A model generated the notes under the pieces. It was not told the origin of the DNA. It made no database searches and saw nothing but the letters and a program-made list of their open reading frames with translations. DNA of 64,000 nt from Rhodoferax saidenbachensis (lineage in GTDB: Bacteria > Pseudomonadota > Gammaproteobacteria > Burkholderiales > Burkholderiaceae_C), in assembly GCF_001955715.1 (NCBI RefSeq), contig NZ_CP019239.1, positions 2,356,001 to 2,420,000 on the forward strand. The letters run 5' to 3'. Shown piece after piece: positions 40,002 through 48,604 of the stretch; the stretch's first letter is position 1, and each line of letters begins with the position of its first letter. The position numbers were made by a program, and so were the translations under genes.

Positions 40002-40640
40002 TCAGAAAGCCAAACCGGGCTGGCCACGCAAAGGCCAACGGCCGAGCACTTCGTGCACGGTTTTGCCCTGGTGGCTGTTGATCAGCACCAGTTCATGCGC
40101 AGACCAGCGTAAAGGTTCAATGGAATGCACCAGCCCCAACCGGCCCTTGTAGGCGAGCGTTATATGGGGCGTGAAATCCCGCTTCACATCCAAAAGAGGA
40201 AAAGCATTCTTCAAGGCAATACCCAGTTCGAGATGAAACGTATCTAGAGCCTCAAGCTTCGAGCTGCTGCAAAGCACATAGGGCGTACCCCGACCGCGAA
40301 ACACCATGGCGTGGTCAAAAACCACGTCGAACGCAGGAAAGGCCAGGCCATCCGCAACCAGGCTGGCCAGGCGTATCAGCCCCGGAGGTACCACGTCGTA
40401 CTCGCCCAGATTGTGCAAACTCACATGCAGGCGTCCCGCCGCCAAGGGCTTGCACCGCATGCCATGGGCCTGGGCCAAGCGGTGCCCCAGCGCCTCCAGG
40501 GTCAGCGCATCATCTGGCGCAGGGCGGATTGCGAAAAATAGATTGAATGCCCGACGAGGCCGCAGGATCGGCTTGGGGCGCGGCCGGGGCGGCGCCGGGC
40601 CGCCTTCCTCCATGCCGGGCAAAGTGAGCTGCTCAGACAT
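40002..40640 (-). CDS. 2'-5' RNA ligase/2H phosphoesterase (ThpR-like)
   Basis: 212 residues from the ATG at 40638-40640, supported by GGAGGT upstream; longer in-frame starts would run into the dispersed repeat. Two HxT/S-hydrophobic motifs are present, HVSL (about 105) and HITL (about 180), the catalytic pair of 2H phosphoesterases. These enzymes open 2',3'-cyclic phosphates; the ligase activity is of unclear relevance. It starts with a 40-residue Pro/Arg-rich extension and lies convergent with the fitB gene. Confidence 0.8.
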   Translation of the reverse strand: MSEQLTLPGMEEGGPAPPRPRPKPILRPRRAFNLFFAIRPAPDDALTLEALGHRLAQAHGMRCKPLAAGRLHVSLHNLGEYDVVPPGLIRLASLVADGLAFPAFDVVFDHAMVFRGRGTPYVLCSSSKLEALDTFHLELGIALKNAFPLLDVKRDFTPHITLAYKGRLGLVHSIEPLRWSAHELVLINSHQGKTVHEVLGRWPLRGQPGLAF

Positions 40641-40661
40641 CACACCTCCAAAGCCTTGAAT

Positions 40662-40716
40662 AAAAAGACCGAGGGGCCCTCGTGGGATGTGCGCCAACAG
40701 CTACTGAATTCATAGC
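40662..40716 (-). repeat. degenerate dispersed repeat, copy D
   Basis: On the minus strand it reads GCTATGAATTCAGT, AGCTGTTGGCGCA, a variable stretch, GGGCCCCTCGG and CTTTTTATT. It lies in the 222-base divergent spacer between the 2H phosphoesterase and YHYH genes and is the most diverged of the intergenic copies. Confidence 0.5.
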
Positions 40717-40862
40717 ATTTCTGAAACATCCCCAGCACATCGCAAGGCATGCGCCGTTGCCGCCATGCCACCTTGCCGCCTGACTTGTGAATACTGTAGC
40801 GCCAGCACACGGGGAGCGGATATCCTTGTGCTCACACGCAGCTTGACTTGTGGGAGCCTCGG

Positions 40863-41996
40863 ATGAAAAAAACAGTGACCGCCCTGGTGTGGGTTATTGC
40901 CTCTGGCTCGGGGCACAGCCATGATTTGACCGCCCTGCCCCTGGGCGACGGCAAGTTATCGCAGTCGCCCAAAGTCGGCTGGATCTGGGCCTGCCACACT
41001 GACCCGCAAGCCGGTGGCGCGCAACGCGCCGGGCCATGGATCAACACCGCCAAAGGCACCTACGACGCAACCGCCAAACCGGTGGTGCCGGGTCAGGTGA
41101 GCTGGCCGTCGCAGTTCCGCTTGAGCGTGCAGCAGGACCAGCGCGTGTTCAGCAGCAACGACCTGCCCAGCCACCCCACGGGCAGCTTCCCCATCCCAAG
41201 CAGCAGCGACGCCTACCGCTACGACCGCAATCCCAACAGCATCGCAGCGCAGACCATGCAGGTGGCGCTGCCCCTGTGGCCCGAGTTGGCAGCGCAGCCC
41301 ACATGTGTGCCGGGAGCCATCGGCTTCCTGCTCAGCGGGGCCGTGTTGTTCAACGCACTCGATGCGCCAGGGCGCGATGCGGTCGCCCATGAAACCCAGG
41401 ACGCCTGCCAGGGCCACCCGCAGGAATCGGGGGTGTACCACTACCACAACCTCAGCAACTGCGTGGCCGATAAACGCGAGCCCGCAGGGCACTCCGCGCT
41501 GGTGGGTTATCTGCTGGACGGCTTCGGCATCTACGGCCCGTATGGCGAGAAAGGCCAAGCCCTGGCCAGCAAAGACCTGGACGAATGCCACGGACACACC
41601 CACACCATCAGTTGGGAGGGCAAACAAGTGACCATGTACCACTACCACGCCACGCCAGACTTCCCCTACACCGCAGGTTGCCTGCGCGGTAGCTACAAGC
41701 AGTCAGACGTCACTACCATCAGCGGCCCACGTCCGCAGCGTGGCATGGGCGGTCCCGGCGGCCGCAACCAACCTCCAGGCATGCAGCAGCAAGGCGGCGG
41801 CACGCCGCAAGGTGGTGGCCCCGGCGGCCCGGGTGGCGCCCCGCCTGACCTGAACCGGGTGGCAGCCGCGCTGGGCATTGGCGTGCAAAAGCTGCGCGAT
41901 GCGATGGGCCCGCCACCGCCAGACCTGCAGGCTGCTGCCACCAAGCTGGGCATCAGCGTGGATGCACTGCAGTCGGCCCTGAACGCAGCCCGCTGA
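40863..41996 (+). CDS. secreted YHYH-domain protein with C-terminal repeats
   Basis: 377 residues. A short signal-like start (about 1-20) leads to a YHYH domain carrying the name motif twice, VYHYHNLSNC (about 195) and MYHYHATPDFPYT (about 258), with conserved Cys residues nearby. A Gly/Pro/Gln-rich linker (about 285-325) precedes two copies of a helical unit of the form LGI-x-V-x-x-L-x-x-A-M/L (about 330-377). The YHYH domain has no proven activity. It is 13 bases upstream of a diguanylate cyclase gene, so the two are likely an operon. Confidence 0.85.
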   Translation: MKKTVTALVWVIASGSGHSHDLTALPLGDGKLSQSPKVGWIWACHTDPQAGGAQRAGPWINTAKGTYDATAKPVVPGQVSWPSQFRLSVQQDQRVFSSNDLPSHPTGSFPIPSSSDAYRYDRNPNSIAAQTMQVALPLWPELAAQPTCVPGAIGFLLSGAVLFNALDAPGRDAVAHETQDACQGHPQESGVYHYHNLSNCVADKREPAGHSALVGYLLDGFGIYGPYGEKGQALASKDLDECHGHTHTISWEGKQVTMYHYHATPDFPYTAGCLRGSYKQSDVTTISGPRPQRGMGGPGGRNQPPGMQQQGGGTPQGGGPGGPGGAPPDLNRVAAALGIGVQKLRDAMGPPPPDLQAAATKLGISVDALQSALNAAR

Positions 41997-42009
41997 TACG
42001 AGGAACTTC

Positions 42010-43398
42010 ATGAAGACCCTGCTCCCCCGCTGGAACCTGTCATTGCGCACCGAACTCATTGCATGCCTGCTGGTCACCAGCCTGGCGTCTACCGCCATCG
42101 TCGGCGGGCTGGCGTACCAGCGCCTCACGAAAAAGTTCAATACCCTGGTCATGCAGGAGTCCAACAACAATTTCACGAACGATGTACAGCAATACTTCAA
42201 GGTCTACGGCAGTTGGGCCGAGGGGCAGAAGCAGGAGAGCTTCCGTGCGTTCACCGAACGCAGGCGTGCCACCATGCGGCCCGATGCTGGCGGTGTGCTG
42301 CGCCCGCAGCCGGGCGTGGAACCCGGTCCTGTGGGGCCTGCCGGTCCCCCGCCCGGCGGCGGCCTGCAGAAGCCACCACCACCGGGCACGGGTGGCAACC
42401 TGAACCGCCCGCCTTTCCGCTTCTACCTGTTTGACGCCGACTACCGCTCGCTGTTCACGCTGGCGCCCTACCGGCCAGGGGACCCCATCCACGACGAAGA
42501 CCGCGCCCGCATGCTCCCCATCCAGCTGGACGGCAAGACCATCGCCTATTCCTCGCCGCAGGGTGAAGTCAGCTACTCCGACCTCGATCTGGGCTATCTG
42601 GCGGCCATGCGCGAATCGCTGGTGATGGGCACCGCCCTCGGGCTGGCCCTCACACTGCTGCTGGGCGTGTTTCTGGGCAACCGCCTGAGCCGCCCCCTGC
42701 GCCACCTGACCGGCGCAGTGCAAGCCATGGGCGAAGGGGCGCTGCGCCAGCAAGTGCCGGTGGAGTCGGACAACGAGGTCGGCGTGCTGGCCCAGGCCTT
42801 CAACCGCATGAGCGGCGAGATCGCGCGGCAGTACGAAGACCTGCAAAAGTCCCATGCCCAGATTGAGGCCATGGCCACACAGATGCGTGAGCTGAGCCTG
42901 CGCGACGCGCTGACTGGACTGCACAACCGCCGCCATTTTGATGAACAGTGCGCCCAACTTTTTGCCAGTAGCCAGCGCTACCAGCGCCCCTTCAGCGTGA
43001 CGCTGTGCGACATCGACCACTTCAAACGCGTCAACGACCAGTTCTCCCACGCCACCGGGGACGAAGTACTACGGCGCATCGGCGAGATCCTGAAGCAAAG
43101 CATGCGCGGCTCGGATCTGGTGGCGCGTTATGGTGGCGAAGAGTTTGTCGTGGCCTTCCCCGAGACCGACCTGGAGCATGCTAAAGAGGCCTGCGAAGCG
43201 CTGCGCCAGCGCGTGGAAGCCTACCCCTGGCACGAAGTGCACCCGGACCTGCGCGTCACCATCAGCATGGGCCTCTGCAGCGACACCCAGGTCGCTAGCT
43301 TCCACCACATGCTGGAGGCCGCAGACGCTTTGCTGTACCAGGCCAAACATGGCGGGCGCAACCAGGTTTGCGCTTTGGCCGCTGGCGAGCCTGCTTAA
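42010..43398 (+). CDS. HAMP-GGDEF diguanylate cyclase
   Basis: 462 residues. Transmembrane helix 1 (about 17-37), a periplasmic sensor region containing a Pro/Gly-rich stretch (about 98-135), helix 2 (about 205-223), a HAMP domain, a short coil and a GGDEF domain with an intact GGEEF active site and the RGSD inhibitory I-site five residues before it. It should make cyclic di-GMP in response to a periplasmic cue and be feedback inhibited. The neighbouring YHYH protein is a candidate ligand or partner. Confidence 0.9.
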   Translation: MKTLLPRWNLSLRTELIACLLVTSLASTAIVGGLAYQRLTKKFNTLVMQESNNNFTNDVQQYFKVYGSWAEGQKQESFRAFTERRRATMRPDAGGVLRPQPGVEPGPVGPAGPPPGGGLQKPPPPGTGGNLNRPPFRFYLFDADYRSLFTLAPYRPGDPIHDEDRARMLPIQLDGKTIAYSSPQGEVSYSDLDLGYLAAMRESLVMGTALGLALTLLLGVFLGNRLSRPLRHLTGAVQAMGEGALRQQVPVESDNEVGVLAQAFNRMSGEIARQYEDLQKSHAQIEAMATQMRELSLRDALTGLHNRRHFDEQCAQLFASSQRYQRPFSVTLCDIDHFKRVNDQFSHATGDEVLRRIGEILKQSMRGSDLVARYGGEEFVVAFPETDLEHAKEACEALRQRVEAYPWHEVHPDLRVTISMGLCSDTQVASFHHMLEAADALLYQAKHGGRNQVCALAAGEPA

Positions 43399-43407
43399 AC
43401 CAGAACA

Positions 43408-44340
43408 TCAAAGCCCAGAAGCCAGCGCCTCTTGCTCGCTTCTGGCACTTCCATACACCTCACGCACCAGGGCGATAAATGCCTTCATACCTGCGGGCAC
43501 GTTTCTTTGACTGGGATAGTACAGACGCAAGCCAGGTGAAGAAGTGGACCAGGATTGCAGTACTGGAATCAACTGGCCCGATGCCACATGAGGGGACACC
43601 GCCCACGCATTGACCCATGTGAGCCCCGCACCCTGCAGGGCCGCTGAAATCCGCAGGTTGTAGTTATCCAACGTCAGGGGGCCAGAAGGGTCGATGGCAA
43701 TAGTTTCTTCGCCCTGCTGAAACTCCCAGCGGTACAGGGCTCCACTGGGCAGGCGATTGCGAATGCAACGGTGGCCTCGCAGGTCATTCGGGTGAAGCGG
43801 CTCACCGTGTTCCAGAAAATACCGCGGTGACCCGACTACCACGTAACGAATCGGTGGACTGCAGACCACCGCCACCATGTCCAAAGGAACGAATTCCGCC
43901 TGGCGAATGCCAGCATCAAAGCCTTCGGCGACAACATCCACCAAACGCCCCTCTGTAACGAGATCGACCCGCATGTCAGGGTAGCGCCGCAAAAACTCCA
44001 GCACCAACGGCTCCAGAACCATTTGGGCAGCGGCCTCGGAGGCATTGAGACGTATCGTGCCGACCGGTGTATCCCGGAATTCGTTGACCCCGGTCATGGC
44101 GTCCCTGATCTCCGAAAGCGCCGGGCTGACGCGCGACAGAAACTGCTCCCCTGCTTCGGACGGCGTGACGCTGCGGGTCGTGCGGTTAAACAGTCGCACG
44201 CCCATACGCTTTTCCAGGCTTGCGACGGCATGACTCAGGGCAGAGGGTGAAACGCCCAGTTCAGCCGCCGCCTTGCGAAAGCTCCGGTGCGTGGCGACAG
44301 CAACCACCGCATTGAGTTCGATCAGACCAGCGCGCGTCAT
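43408..44340 (-). CDS. LysR-family transcriptional regulator
   Basis: 310 residues: N-terminal winged HTH (SFRKAAAELGVSPSALSHAV, about 17-36) and a periplasmic-binding-like effector domain. It is divergent from an SDR gene across 104 bases, the classic LysR-target arrangement, so it probably controls that gene. The spacer has a perfect 8-base palindrome GTAATTAC at 44399-44406. The effector is unknown. Confidence 0.9.
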   Translation of the reverse strand: MTRAGLIELNAVVAVATHRSFRKAAAELGVSPSALSHAVASLEKRMGVRLFNRTTRSVTPSEAGEQFLSRVSPALSEIRDAMTGVNEFRDTPVGTIRLNASEAAAQMVLEPLVLEFLRRYPDMRVDLVTEGRLVDVVAEGFDAGIRQAEFVPLDMVAVVCSPPIRYVVVGSPRYFLEHGEPLHPNDLRGHRCIRNRLPSGALYRWEFQQGEETIAIDPSGPLTLDNYNLRISAALQGAGLTWVNAWAVSPHVASGQLIPVLQSWSTSSPGLRLYYPSQRNVPAGMKAFIALVREVYGSARSEQEALASGL

Positions 44341-44444
44341 TGTGCTATTTCGCTCATTGATTCATCCATATTCAGGCCGATTGTAGTAATGCCTGCCCGT
44401 AATTACATTTCAATCTCCGCAACAAATACCTGCATTTGCAAAGA

Positions 44445-45371
44445 ATGATGAACAAAATAGCACTTATCACCACCCCATTTGGCTTCGACTCCACCGCCGA
44501 TGCGGTGATTGCCGGCGTGGACCTGACCGGCCAGCGCGCCATCGTCACCGGCGGCTCATCCGGCATCGGCATCGAGACCGCGCGCGCACTCGCCAGCGCC
44601 GGGGCAGAGGTCACGCTGGCCGTGCGCAACCTGGATGCAGGTCACGAGGTCGCCAAAGCCATCAGCGCTTCGACGAAGAATCCCCATGTGCATGTAGGCC
44701 ACCTCGAACTCGGCAACCAGCACTCCGTACAGGCGTTCACCGCTGCATGGCGCGGCCCGCTGCATATCCTGGTCAACAACGCCGGCATCATGGCGCTACC
44801 AGAATTGGAACGCTCCCCCGAGGGATGGGAGATGCAGTTCGCCACCAACTTCATGGGGCACTTTGCCCTGACACTGGGCCTGCATGCCGCCATGGTTGCA
44901 GCCCAGGGCGCACGCATTGTGTCGCTGAGCTCAAGCGGCAGTCTGTTTGCGCCAATGCTCTTCGGCGATCCGCATTTCCGGTTTATTCCCTACACACCGT
45001 TCGTCGCCTACGGGCAGTCCAAGACCGCCTGCGCGCTGCTGGCCGTGGAGGCCACCCGCCGCTGGGCCAGGGAGGGCATCTACGCCAACGCGCTCAATCC
45101 AGGGGCGATTGCAACCAACTTGCAAAAGCACACCGGAGGCCTGAAGACACCGCCAGAACGGCGCAAAACCATACAACAGGGGGCAGCCACATCCGTGCTG
45201 CTGGCGGCGTCGCCTCTGCTGCAAGGCATCGGCGGGCGCTACTTCGAAGATTGCAATGAGGCGCGCATGGTGGATGAGCGCCCTGCAGACTTCAGCGGCG
45301 TTGCCTCTTATGCCCTCGATCCAGGCAATGCCGAGCAGCTTTGGGAACTCGCCACCACGCTGTTGGCTTGA
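44445..45371 (+). CDS. short-chain dehydrogenase/reductase
   Basis: 308 residues from the ATG at 44445 (a second ATG follows directly; no strong ribosome binding site distinguishes them). Rossmann motif TGGSSGIGIE (about 37-46), NNAGIM (about 123) and the catalytic YGQSK (about 190) are intact. At this length, with a retinol-dehydrogenase-like C-terminus, substrates cannot be assigned. Probably regulated by the divergent LysR protein. Its stop is followed by 112 bases without a recognised gene, including GTGCGCAAGCGCAC at 45404-45417. Confidence 0.87.
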   Translation: MMNKIALITTPFGFDSTADAVIAGVDLTGQRAIVTGGSSGIGIETARALASAGAEVTLAVRNLDAGHEVAKAISASTKNPHVHVGHLELGNQHSVQAFTAAWRGPLHILVNNAGIMALPELERSPEGWEMQFATNFMGHFALTLGLHAAMVAAQGARIVSLSSSGSLFAPMLFGDPHFRFIPYTPFVAYGQSKTACALLAVEATRRWAREGIYANALNPGAIATNLQKHTGGLKTPPERRKTIQQGAATSVLLAASPLLQGIGGRYFEDCNEARMVDERPADFSGVASYALDPGNAEQLWELATTLLA

Positions 45372-45484
45372 TCCCCAGAAAGCGTAGTCAACAAGACGGC
45401 TCCGTGCGCAAGCGCACAGCACGACCGAGGCAAATGACGCAGCATGCTGTATCAGGTCCCTTTACGATCTGAAGGACGACCCAC

Positions 45485-45868
45485 ATGCCCATTGCACATT
45501 TCCACAAAGCCACCGACCCCGCCACGGAAGACGAGGTGCATATCAACACCGATGCGGTCCTCTTTGTGGAGGAGCCACCTGCCTCGCAAATCGGCCGAAC
45601 GGCGATTCAGGTGATGGGGCTGCAGACGGACGGCATCCGTATTACCGAGCCACTGGACCTGGTGCTGGCGCAACTGCCCGCCCTGACCACGACGCTGCGC
45701 CACTACCACGCAGGTCCGCCACCCGAGGGGGCGAGCGTGCTGCACATTGCCACGCACAACGTGAGTTATGTGGTGCCCAACGTGCCCCACACGCCCACCT
45801 TCTGGACCATCCACTTCAAGGACGCATCTGAACTGCGCGTGGTGCACCCTTTGCCTGCCGACCTGTAG
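45485..45868 (+). CDS. hypothetical protein, 127 residues
   Basis: Not recognised. A good ribosome binding site (AAGGA) supports the ATG at 45485. The protein has no signal peptide or membrane segment and is rich in His, Pro and beta-branched residues, suggesting a soluble beta-structured protein. Its codon use matches the neighbours. It is followed 36 bases later by a methyltransferase gene on the same strand, so the two may be cotranscribed. Confidence 0.65.
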   Translation: MPIAHFHKATDPATEDEVHINTDAVLFVEEPPASQIGRTAIQVMGLQTDGIRITEPLDLVLAQLPALTTTLRHYHAGPPPEGASVLHIATHNVSYVVPNVPHTPTFWTIHFKDASELRVVHPLPADL

Positions 45869-45904
45869 GCGAGAATGCGGCCATGGCCGCTGATGGGATG
45901 CTGA

Positions 45905-46684
45905 ATGACCGTGATTGAGCGCACTTTGTTGAACCTCGGTTTTGCGGGCAGCACTTGGGGCAATCTGGGGCTATGGGCCGATGCAGTCCAAGACTATCCT
46001 GCCGCCTGCGAGGCGCTTGCGGTGCGACTGGCCGAGCACGCGCAGTTGTCACCGGGATCCAGCGTGCTGGACGTCGGCTTTGGGTACGGGGACCAATTGC
46101 TGGTCTGGAAACAGCGCTTTGGCGTGGGGCGCATCACCGGCATCGAAACGGACGCTGCGGGTGTTATCGAGGCGCGCAGGAAACTCGCTGCATTCACCGA
46201 TGTGACTCTGACCTTGGGTGATGGCGGCCTGCCGCTCTCCAAAGAACACTACGACCGCGTGCTCGCATTGGACTGCGCTTACCACTTTGCCCCGCGCTCC
46301 GCTTTCTTCGCCCATGCATTCCGGGTTCTGCGTCCCGGTGGCAGGCTGGCGCTGACCGATATTGTTCTGGCAGACAACGCCAGCAGCGCACAACATACAC
46401 GCTTGGCAAAGGTGTGCGGTATCCCGTCAGAAAACCTGCTCACGCAGCAGACCTATGGGCAATCATTGGTGGAGCTGGGTTTCAGCAATGTCCGGTTCGA
46501 ATACTTGGATGAAGAAGTCTTATCCGGGTTCTCACGTTTTGCCATTCGCCTGCTGCGCCGCCGTGGTTTGGCCGGGCTGAGTGCAGGCGGACTCAAGATA
46601 TTTGCAACCGCTGCCATCTCCGCCTGGCTGCGCCGTGGCCGACGCGTGCATTACGTGGTGGTCAGCGCAGAGCGACCGGCGTAA
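45905..46684 (+). CDS. class I SAM-dependent methyltransferase
   Basis: 259 residues. SAM-binding motif I is VLDVGFGYGDQL (about 54-65), with an acidic motif II residue in GIETDA and a post-I DYAYHF-type segment; the C-terminus carries a basic helical stretch (about 220-250). The order resembles small-molecule or lipid methyltransferases (UbiE/SmtA-like), but no substrate is evident. It converges with the RsmH-like fragment 18 bases away. Confidence 0.85.
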   Translation: MTVIERTLLNLGFAGSTWGNLGLWADAVQDYPAACEALAVRLAEHAQLSPGSSVLDVGFGYGDQLLVWKQRFGVGRITGIETDAAGVIEARRKLAAFTDVTLTLGDGGLPLSKEHYDRVLALDCAYHFAPRSAFFAHAFRVLRPGGRLALTDIVLADNASSAQHTRLAKVCGIPSENLLTQQTYGQSLVELGFSNVRFEYLDEEVLSGFSRFAIRLLRRRGLAGLSAGGLKIFATAAISAWLRRGRRVHYVVVSAERPA

Positions 46685-46702
46685 GCATCCATCGAATTAA
46701 TG

Positions 46703-47053
46703 CTACGCCCGCACCGCCCAGCGCAGCTTGGCCGATGATGAGCGCGGGTTGCTGCGTTGCTCGTCATACGACGCGCGTATCGGGTCGGCGGCGACGCTGC
46801 TGAAAGTGCCATTGCGCTCCCCCGTTTGAAAGCACTTTTTCACGCGCCGGTCTTCGTCCGAGTGAAAGCTCAGGATGGCCACGCGTCCACCGGGTTTCAG
46901 GCAGGTAGGCAATTTCAGCAACATCGCATCCAGCACCCCAAATTCGTCATTCACCTCAATGCGCAGCGCCTGCATGGAGAAGCTGAGAGGCACAAAAAAG
47001 GTTGAAAAGCCGTTCAGGGTTTCAGCCGAGGAGTCCCGAGGCTGAATCCACAA
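46703..47053 (-). pseudogene. C-terminal RsmH (MraW)-like fragment
   Basis: 116 codons, TTG start if translated. It matches only the C-terminal third of 16S rRNA C1402 methyltransferase: QALRIEVNDEF, LKPGGRVAILSFHSDEDR, and NPRSSSAKLRWA at the end. The SAM-binding N-terminus is missing, and the expected loop between the second and third motifs is shortened. A functional rsmH would sit in the division cluster, which is not here. It is most likely a decayed duplicate; a short standalone protein cannot be excluded. Confidence 0.6.
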
Positions 47054-47159
47054 TCCTCGCCCCAGTTTGAAGCGAGGCTTTTTGCACCGCTGCCGGCTTC
47101 AGCATCGCCCCTCTGCACCCTAAAATCACATCAAAAATACAGATTCGAAAAGGGATGCA

Positions 47160-47873
47160 ATGAAACCGTCAACTACGCTGCCGTCCAACGCTTTTGTGGA
47201 GGAAACCCGTTTTGGCAACTGGTTTCTGGGCACCGATACCTGGAAGTTCAGTGTGCTCAACCGGGCTCTGGCCGATCTACAGCGCGTGCTGCCGGCGGGC
47301 AAGGAATTTGCGCAGGTGCTGGATACGGGCTGCGGCTTTGGCCAGTCGTTTGCCGAGCTTGCACGCTGCTTCAAGCCCGAGCGCATCGTGGCCATAGACC
47401 CGGCCCCCGGCCTGCAGGAGCGCGCTGGTGCCAAGGCTGCAGCCTGTGCCAGCCCGGTGGAGCTGCGCACCGACAATGCCGCCAGCATGTCCTTCCCCGA
47501 TGCGCATTTCGACATGGTGTTCTGCCACCAGACCTTCCACCATATCGTCGACCAGGAGCAGGCCCTGGCCGAGTTCTTCCGGGTGCTGAAACCCGGCGGT
47601 GCGCTGCTGTTTGCAGAGTCCACCAAGAAGTACATCCACTCGCTGCCCATCCGACTGCTGTTTCGCCACCCCATGCATGTGCAGCGCACGGCGCCCGAAT
47701 ATGTGGCCATGGTGCGCGCGGCCGGCTTCAGCCTGCCCGACGCCAACATCTCCACACCCTATCTCTGGTGGAGCCGTCCCGATATTGGTTTTCTGGAATG
47801 GATTGGCCGTCCGGTGCCCAGCCAGCGCGAGGAAACCATGGTCAATCTGGTGGCCTACAAACCTGCGGCGTGA
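47160..47873 (+). CDS. SAM-dependent methyltransferase at APE locus
   Basis: 237 residues. Motif I is VLDTGCGFGQSF (about 54-65), followed by IVAIDPAPG and a FRVLKPGGALLF segment, typical of class I small-molecule methyltransferases. It sits at the downstream edge of the aryl polyene locus on the opposite strand, overlapping the end of the phosphopantetheinyl transferase gene by 19 bases. Methyltransferases that decorate the aryl ring are a common member of these loci, so that role is plausible but inferred from position only. Confidence 0.85.
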   Translation: MKPSTTLPSNAFVEETRFGNWFLGTDTWKFSVLNRALADLQRVLPAGKEFAQVLDTGCGFGQSFAELARCFKPERIVAIDPAPGLQERAGAKAAACASPVELRTDNAASMSFPDAHFDMVFCHQTFHHIVDQEQALAEFFRVLKPGGALLFAESTKKYIHSLPIRLLFRHPMHVQRTAPEYVAMVRAAGFSLPDANISTPYLWWSRPDIGFLEWIGRPVPSQREETMVNLVAYKPAA

Positions 47874-48604
47874 CGGTCGCCACCGGGCCAACCCCACACG
47901 GTCCAGCGCAGGGCCGCGAGTTCCGGCTCGGCAAACGTGGTGCTGGCTGCCTGGGCAGGGCACAGCGCCAGCGTGAAGTCATCGGTCTGCGCCAGCAGCG
48001 CCTGCAGCCCGTCCGCACCCAAGGCAAAGCCGGTGGCCTGCATGCGGGCTGCGGGGCCCGCCTGTTTGAACCAGGCTTCTGCCAGCGTCCAGTGGGTATG
48101 AAAGGTTTGCTGTTGCTGCTGGGGTGTCAGTGCTGCAAAGGCCTTGGAGGCCAGGTCCAGCCCTGTCCACTGTCCCAAGGCTGCAAAGTCGCGAATGCGG
48201 CCCGCGCTTTCAATGTCCACACCAACGGGATGGCGCGCCAGCGCGCAGGCCACCCAGTTGCCGCTGTGCGAGAGCGACACATGAACGCCGCGCCAGGCCA
48301 GCGCCTGCGGGCCGTCCAGCCAGACCGGGGGCCCATCGTCCGGTGCTGACAGGATGTAATCGGTCGTATTGCCCCCAAGCCACTGCGCCACCACCTGGCG
48401 TGCCAACCAGTGCCCAGCCACAAACTGTGCGCGCCGCGCAGGAGACTTCAGGCTGTGCCAGCGCTGCATTTCCTGGGCGCCCAGCCAGGTCTCTGGTGAC
48501 ACCGGCAACAGCCGGGCCATCGCGTCGACCTGGCGCAGGGACAGCACGACGGGGCCGTCGCCACTGTCCCTGTGCGTCTCTTTAGAGCCTGGTGAGTTCC
48601 ACAC
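47855..48604 (-). CDS. 4'-phosphopantetheinyl transferase (Sfp type)
   Basis: 249 residues from a GTG at 48602-48604 overlapping the preceding gene; a start near residue 29 (ATG) is possible. The Sfp motifs are VGVDIES (about 128) and WTLAEAWFK (about 175), with the Asp and Glu that bind Mg. It would load the phosphopantetheine arm onto the two acyl carrier proteins of the same locus at Ser39 and Ser45. It is the last minus-strand gene of the run. Confidence 0.88.
   Translation of the reverse strand: MWNSPGSKETHRDSGDGPVVLSLRQVDAMARLLPVSPETWLGAQEMQRWHSLKSPARRAQFVAGHWLARQVVAQWLGGNTTDYILSAPDDGPPVWLDGPQALAWRGVHVSLSHSGNWVACALARHPVGVDIESAGRIRDFAALGQWTGLDLASKAFAALTPQQQQQTFHTHWTLAEAWFKQAGPAARMQATGFALGADGLQALLAQTDDFTLALCPAQAASTTFAEPELAALRWTVWGWPGGDRHAAGL

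Noticed and set aside
45404..45417. GTGCGCAAGCGCAC as terminator for the SDR gene
   Set aside because: Stem of only 5-6 bases with no T run.
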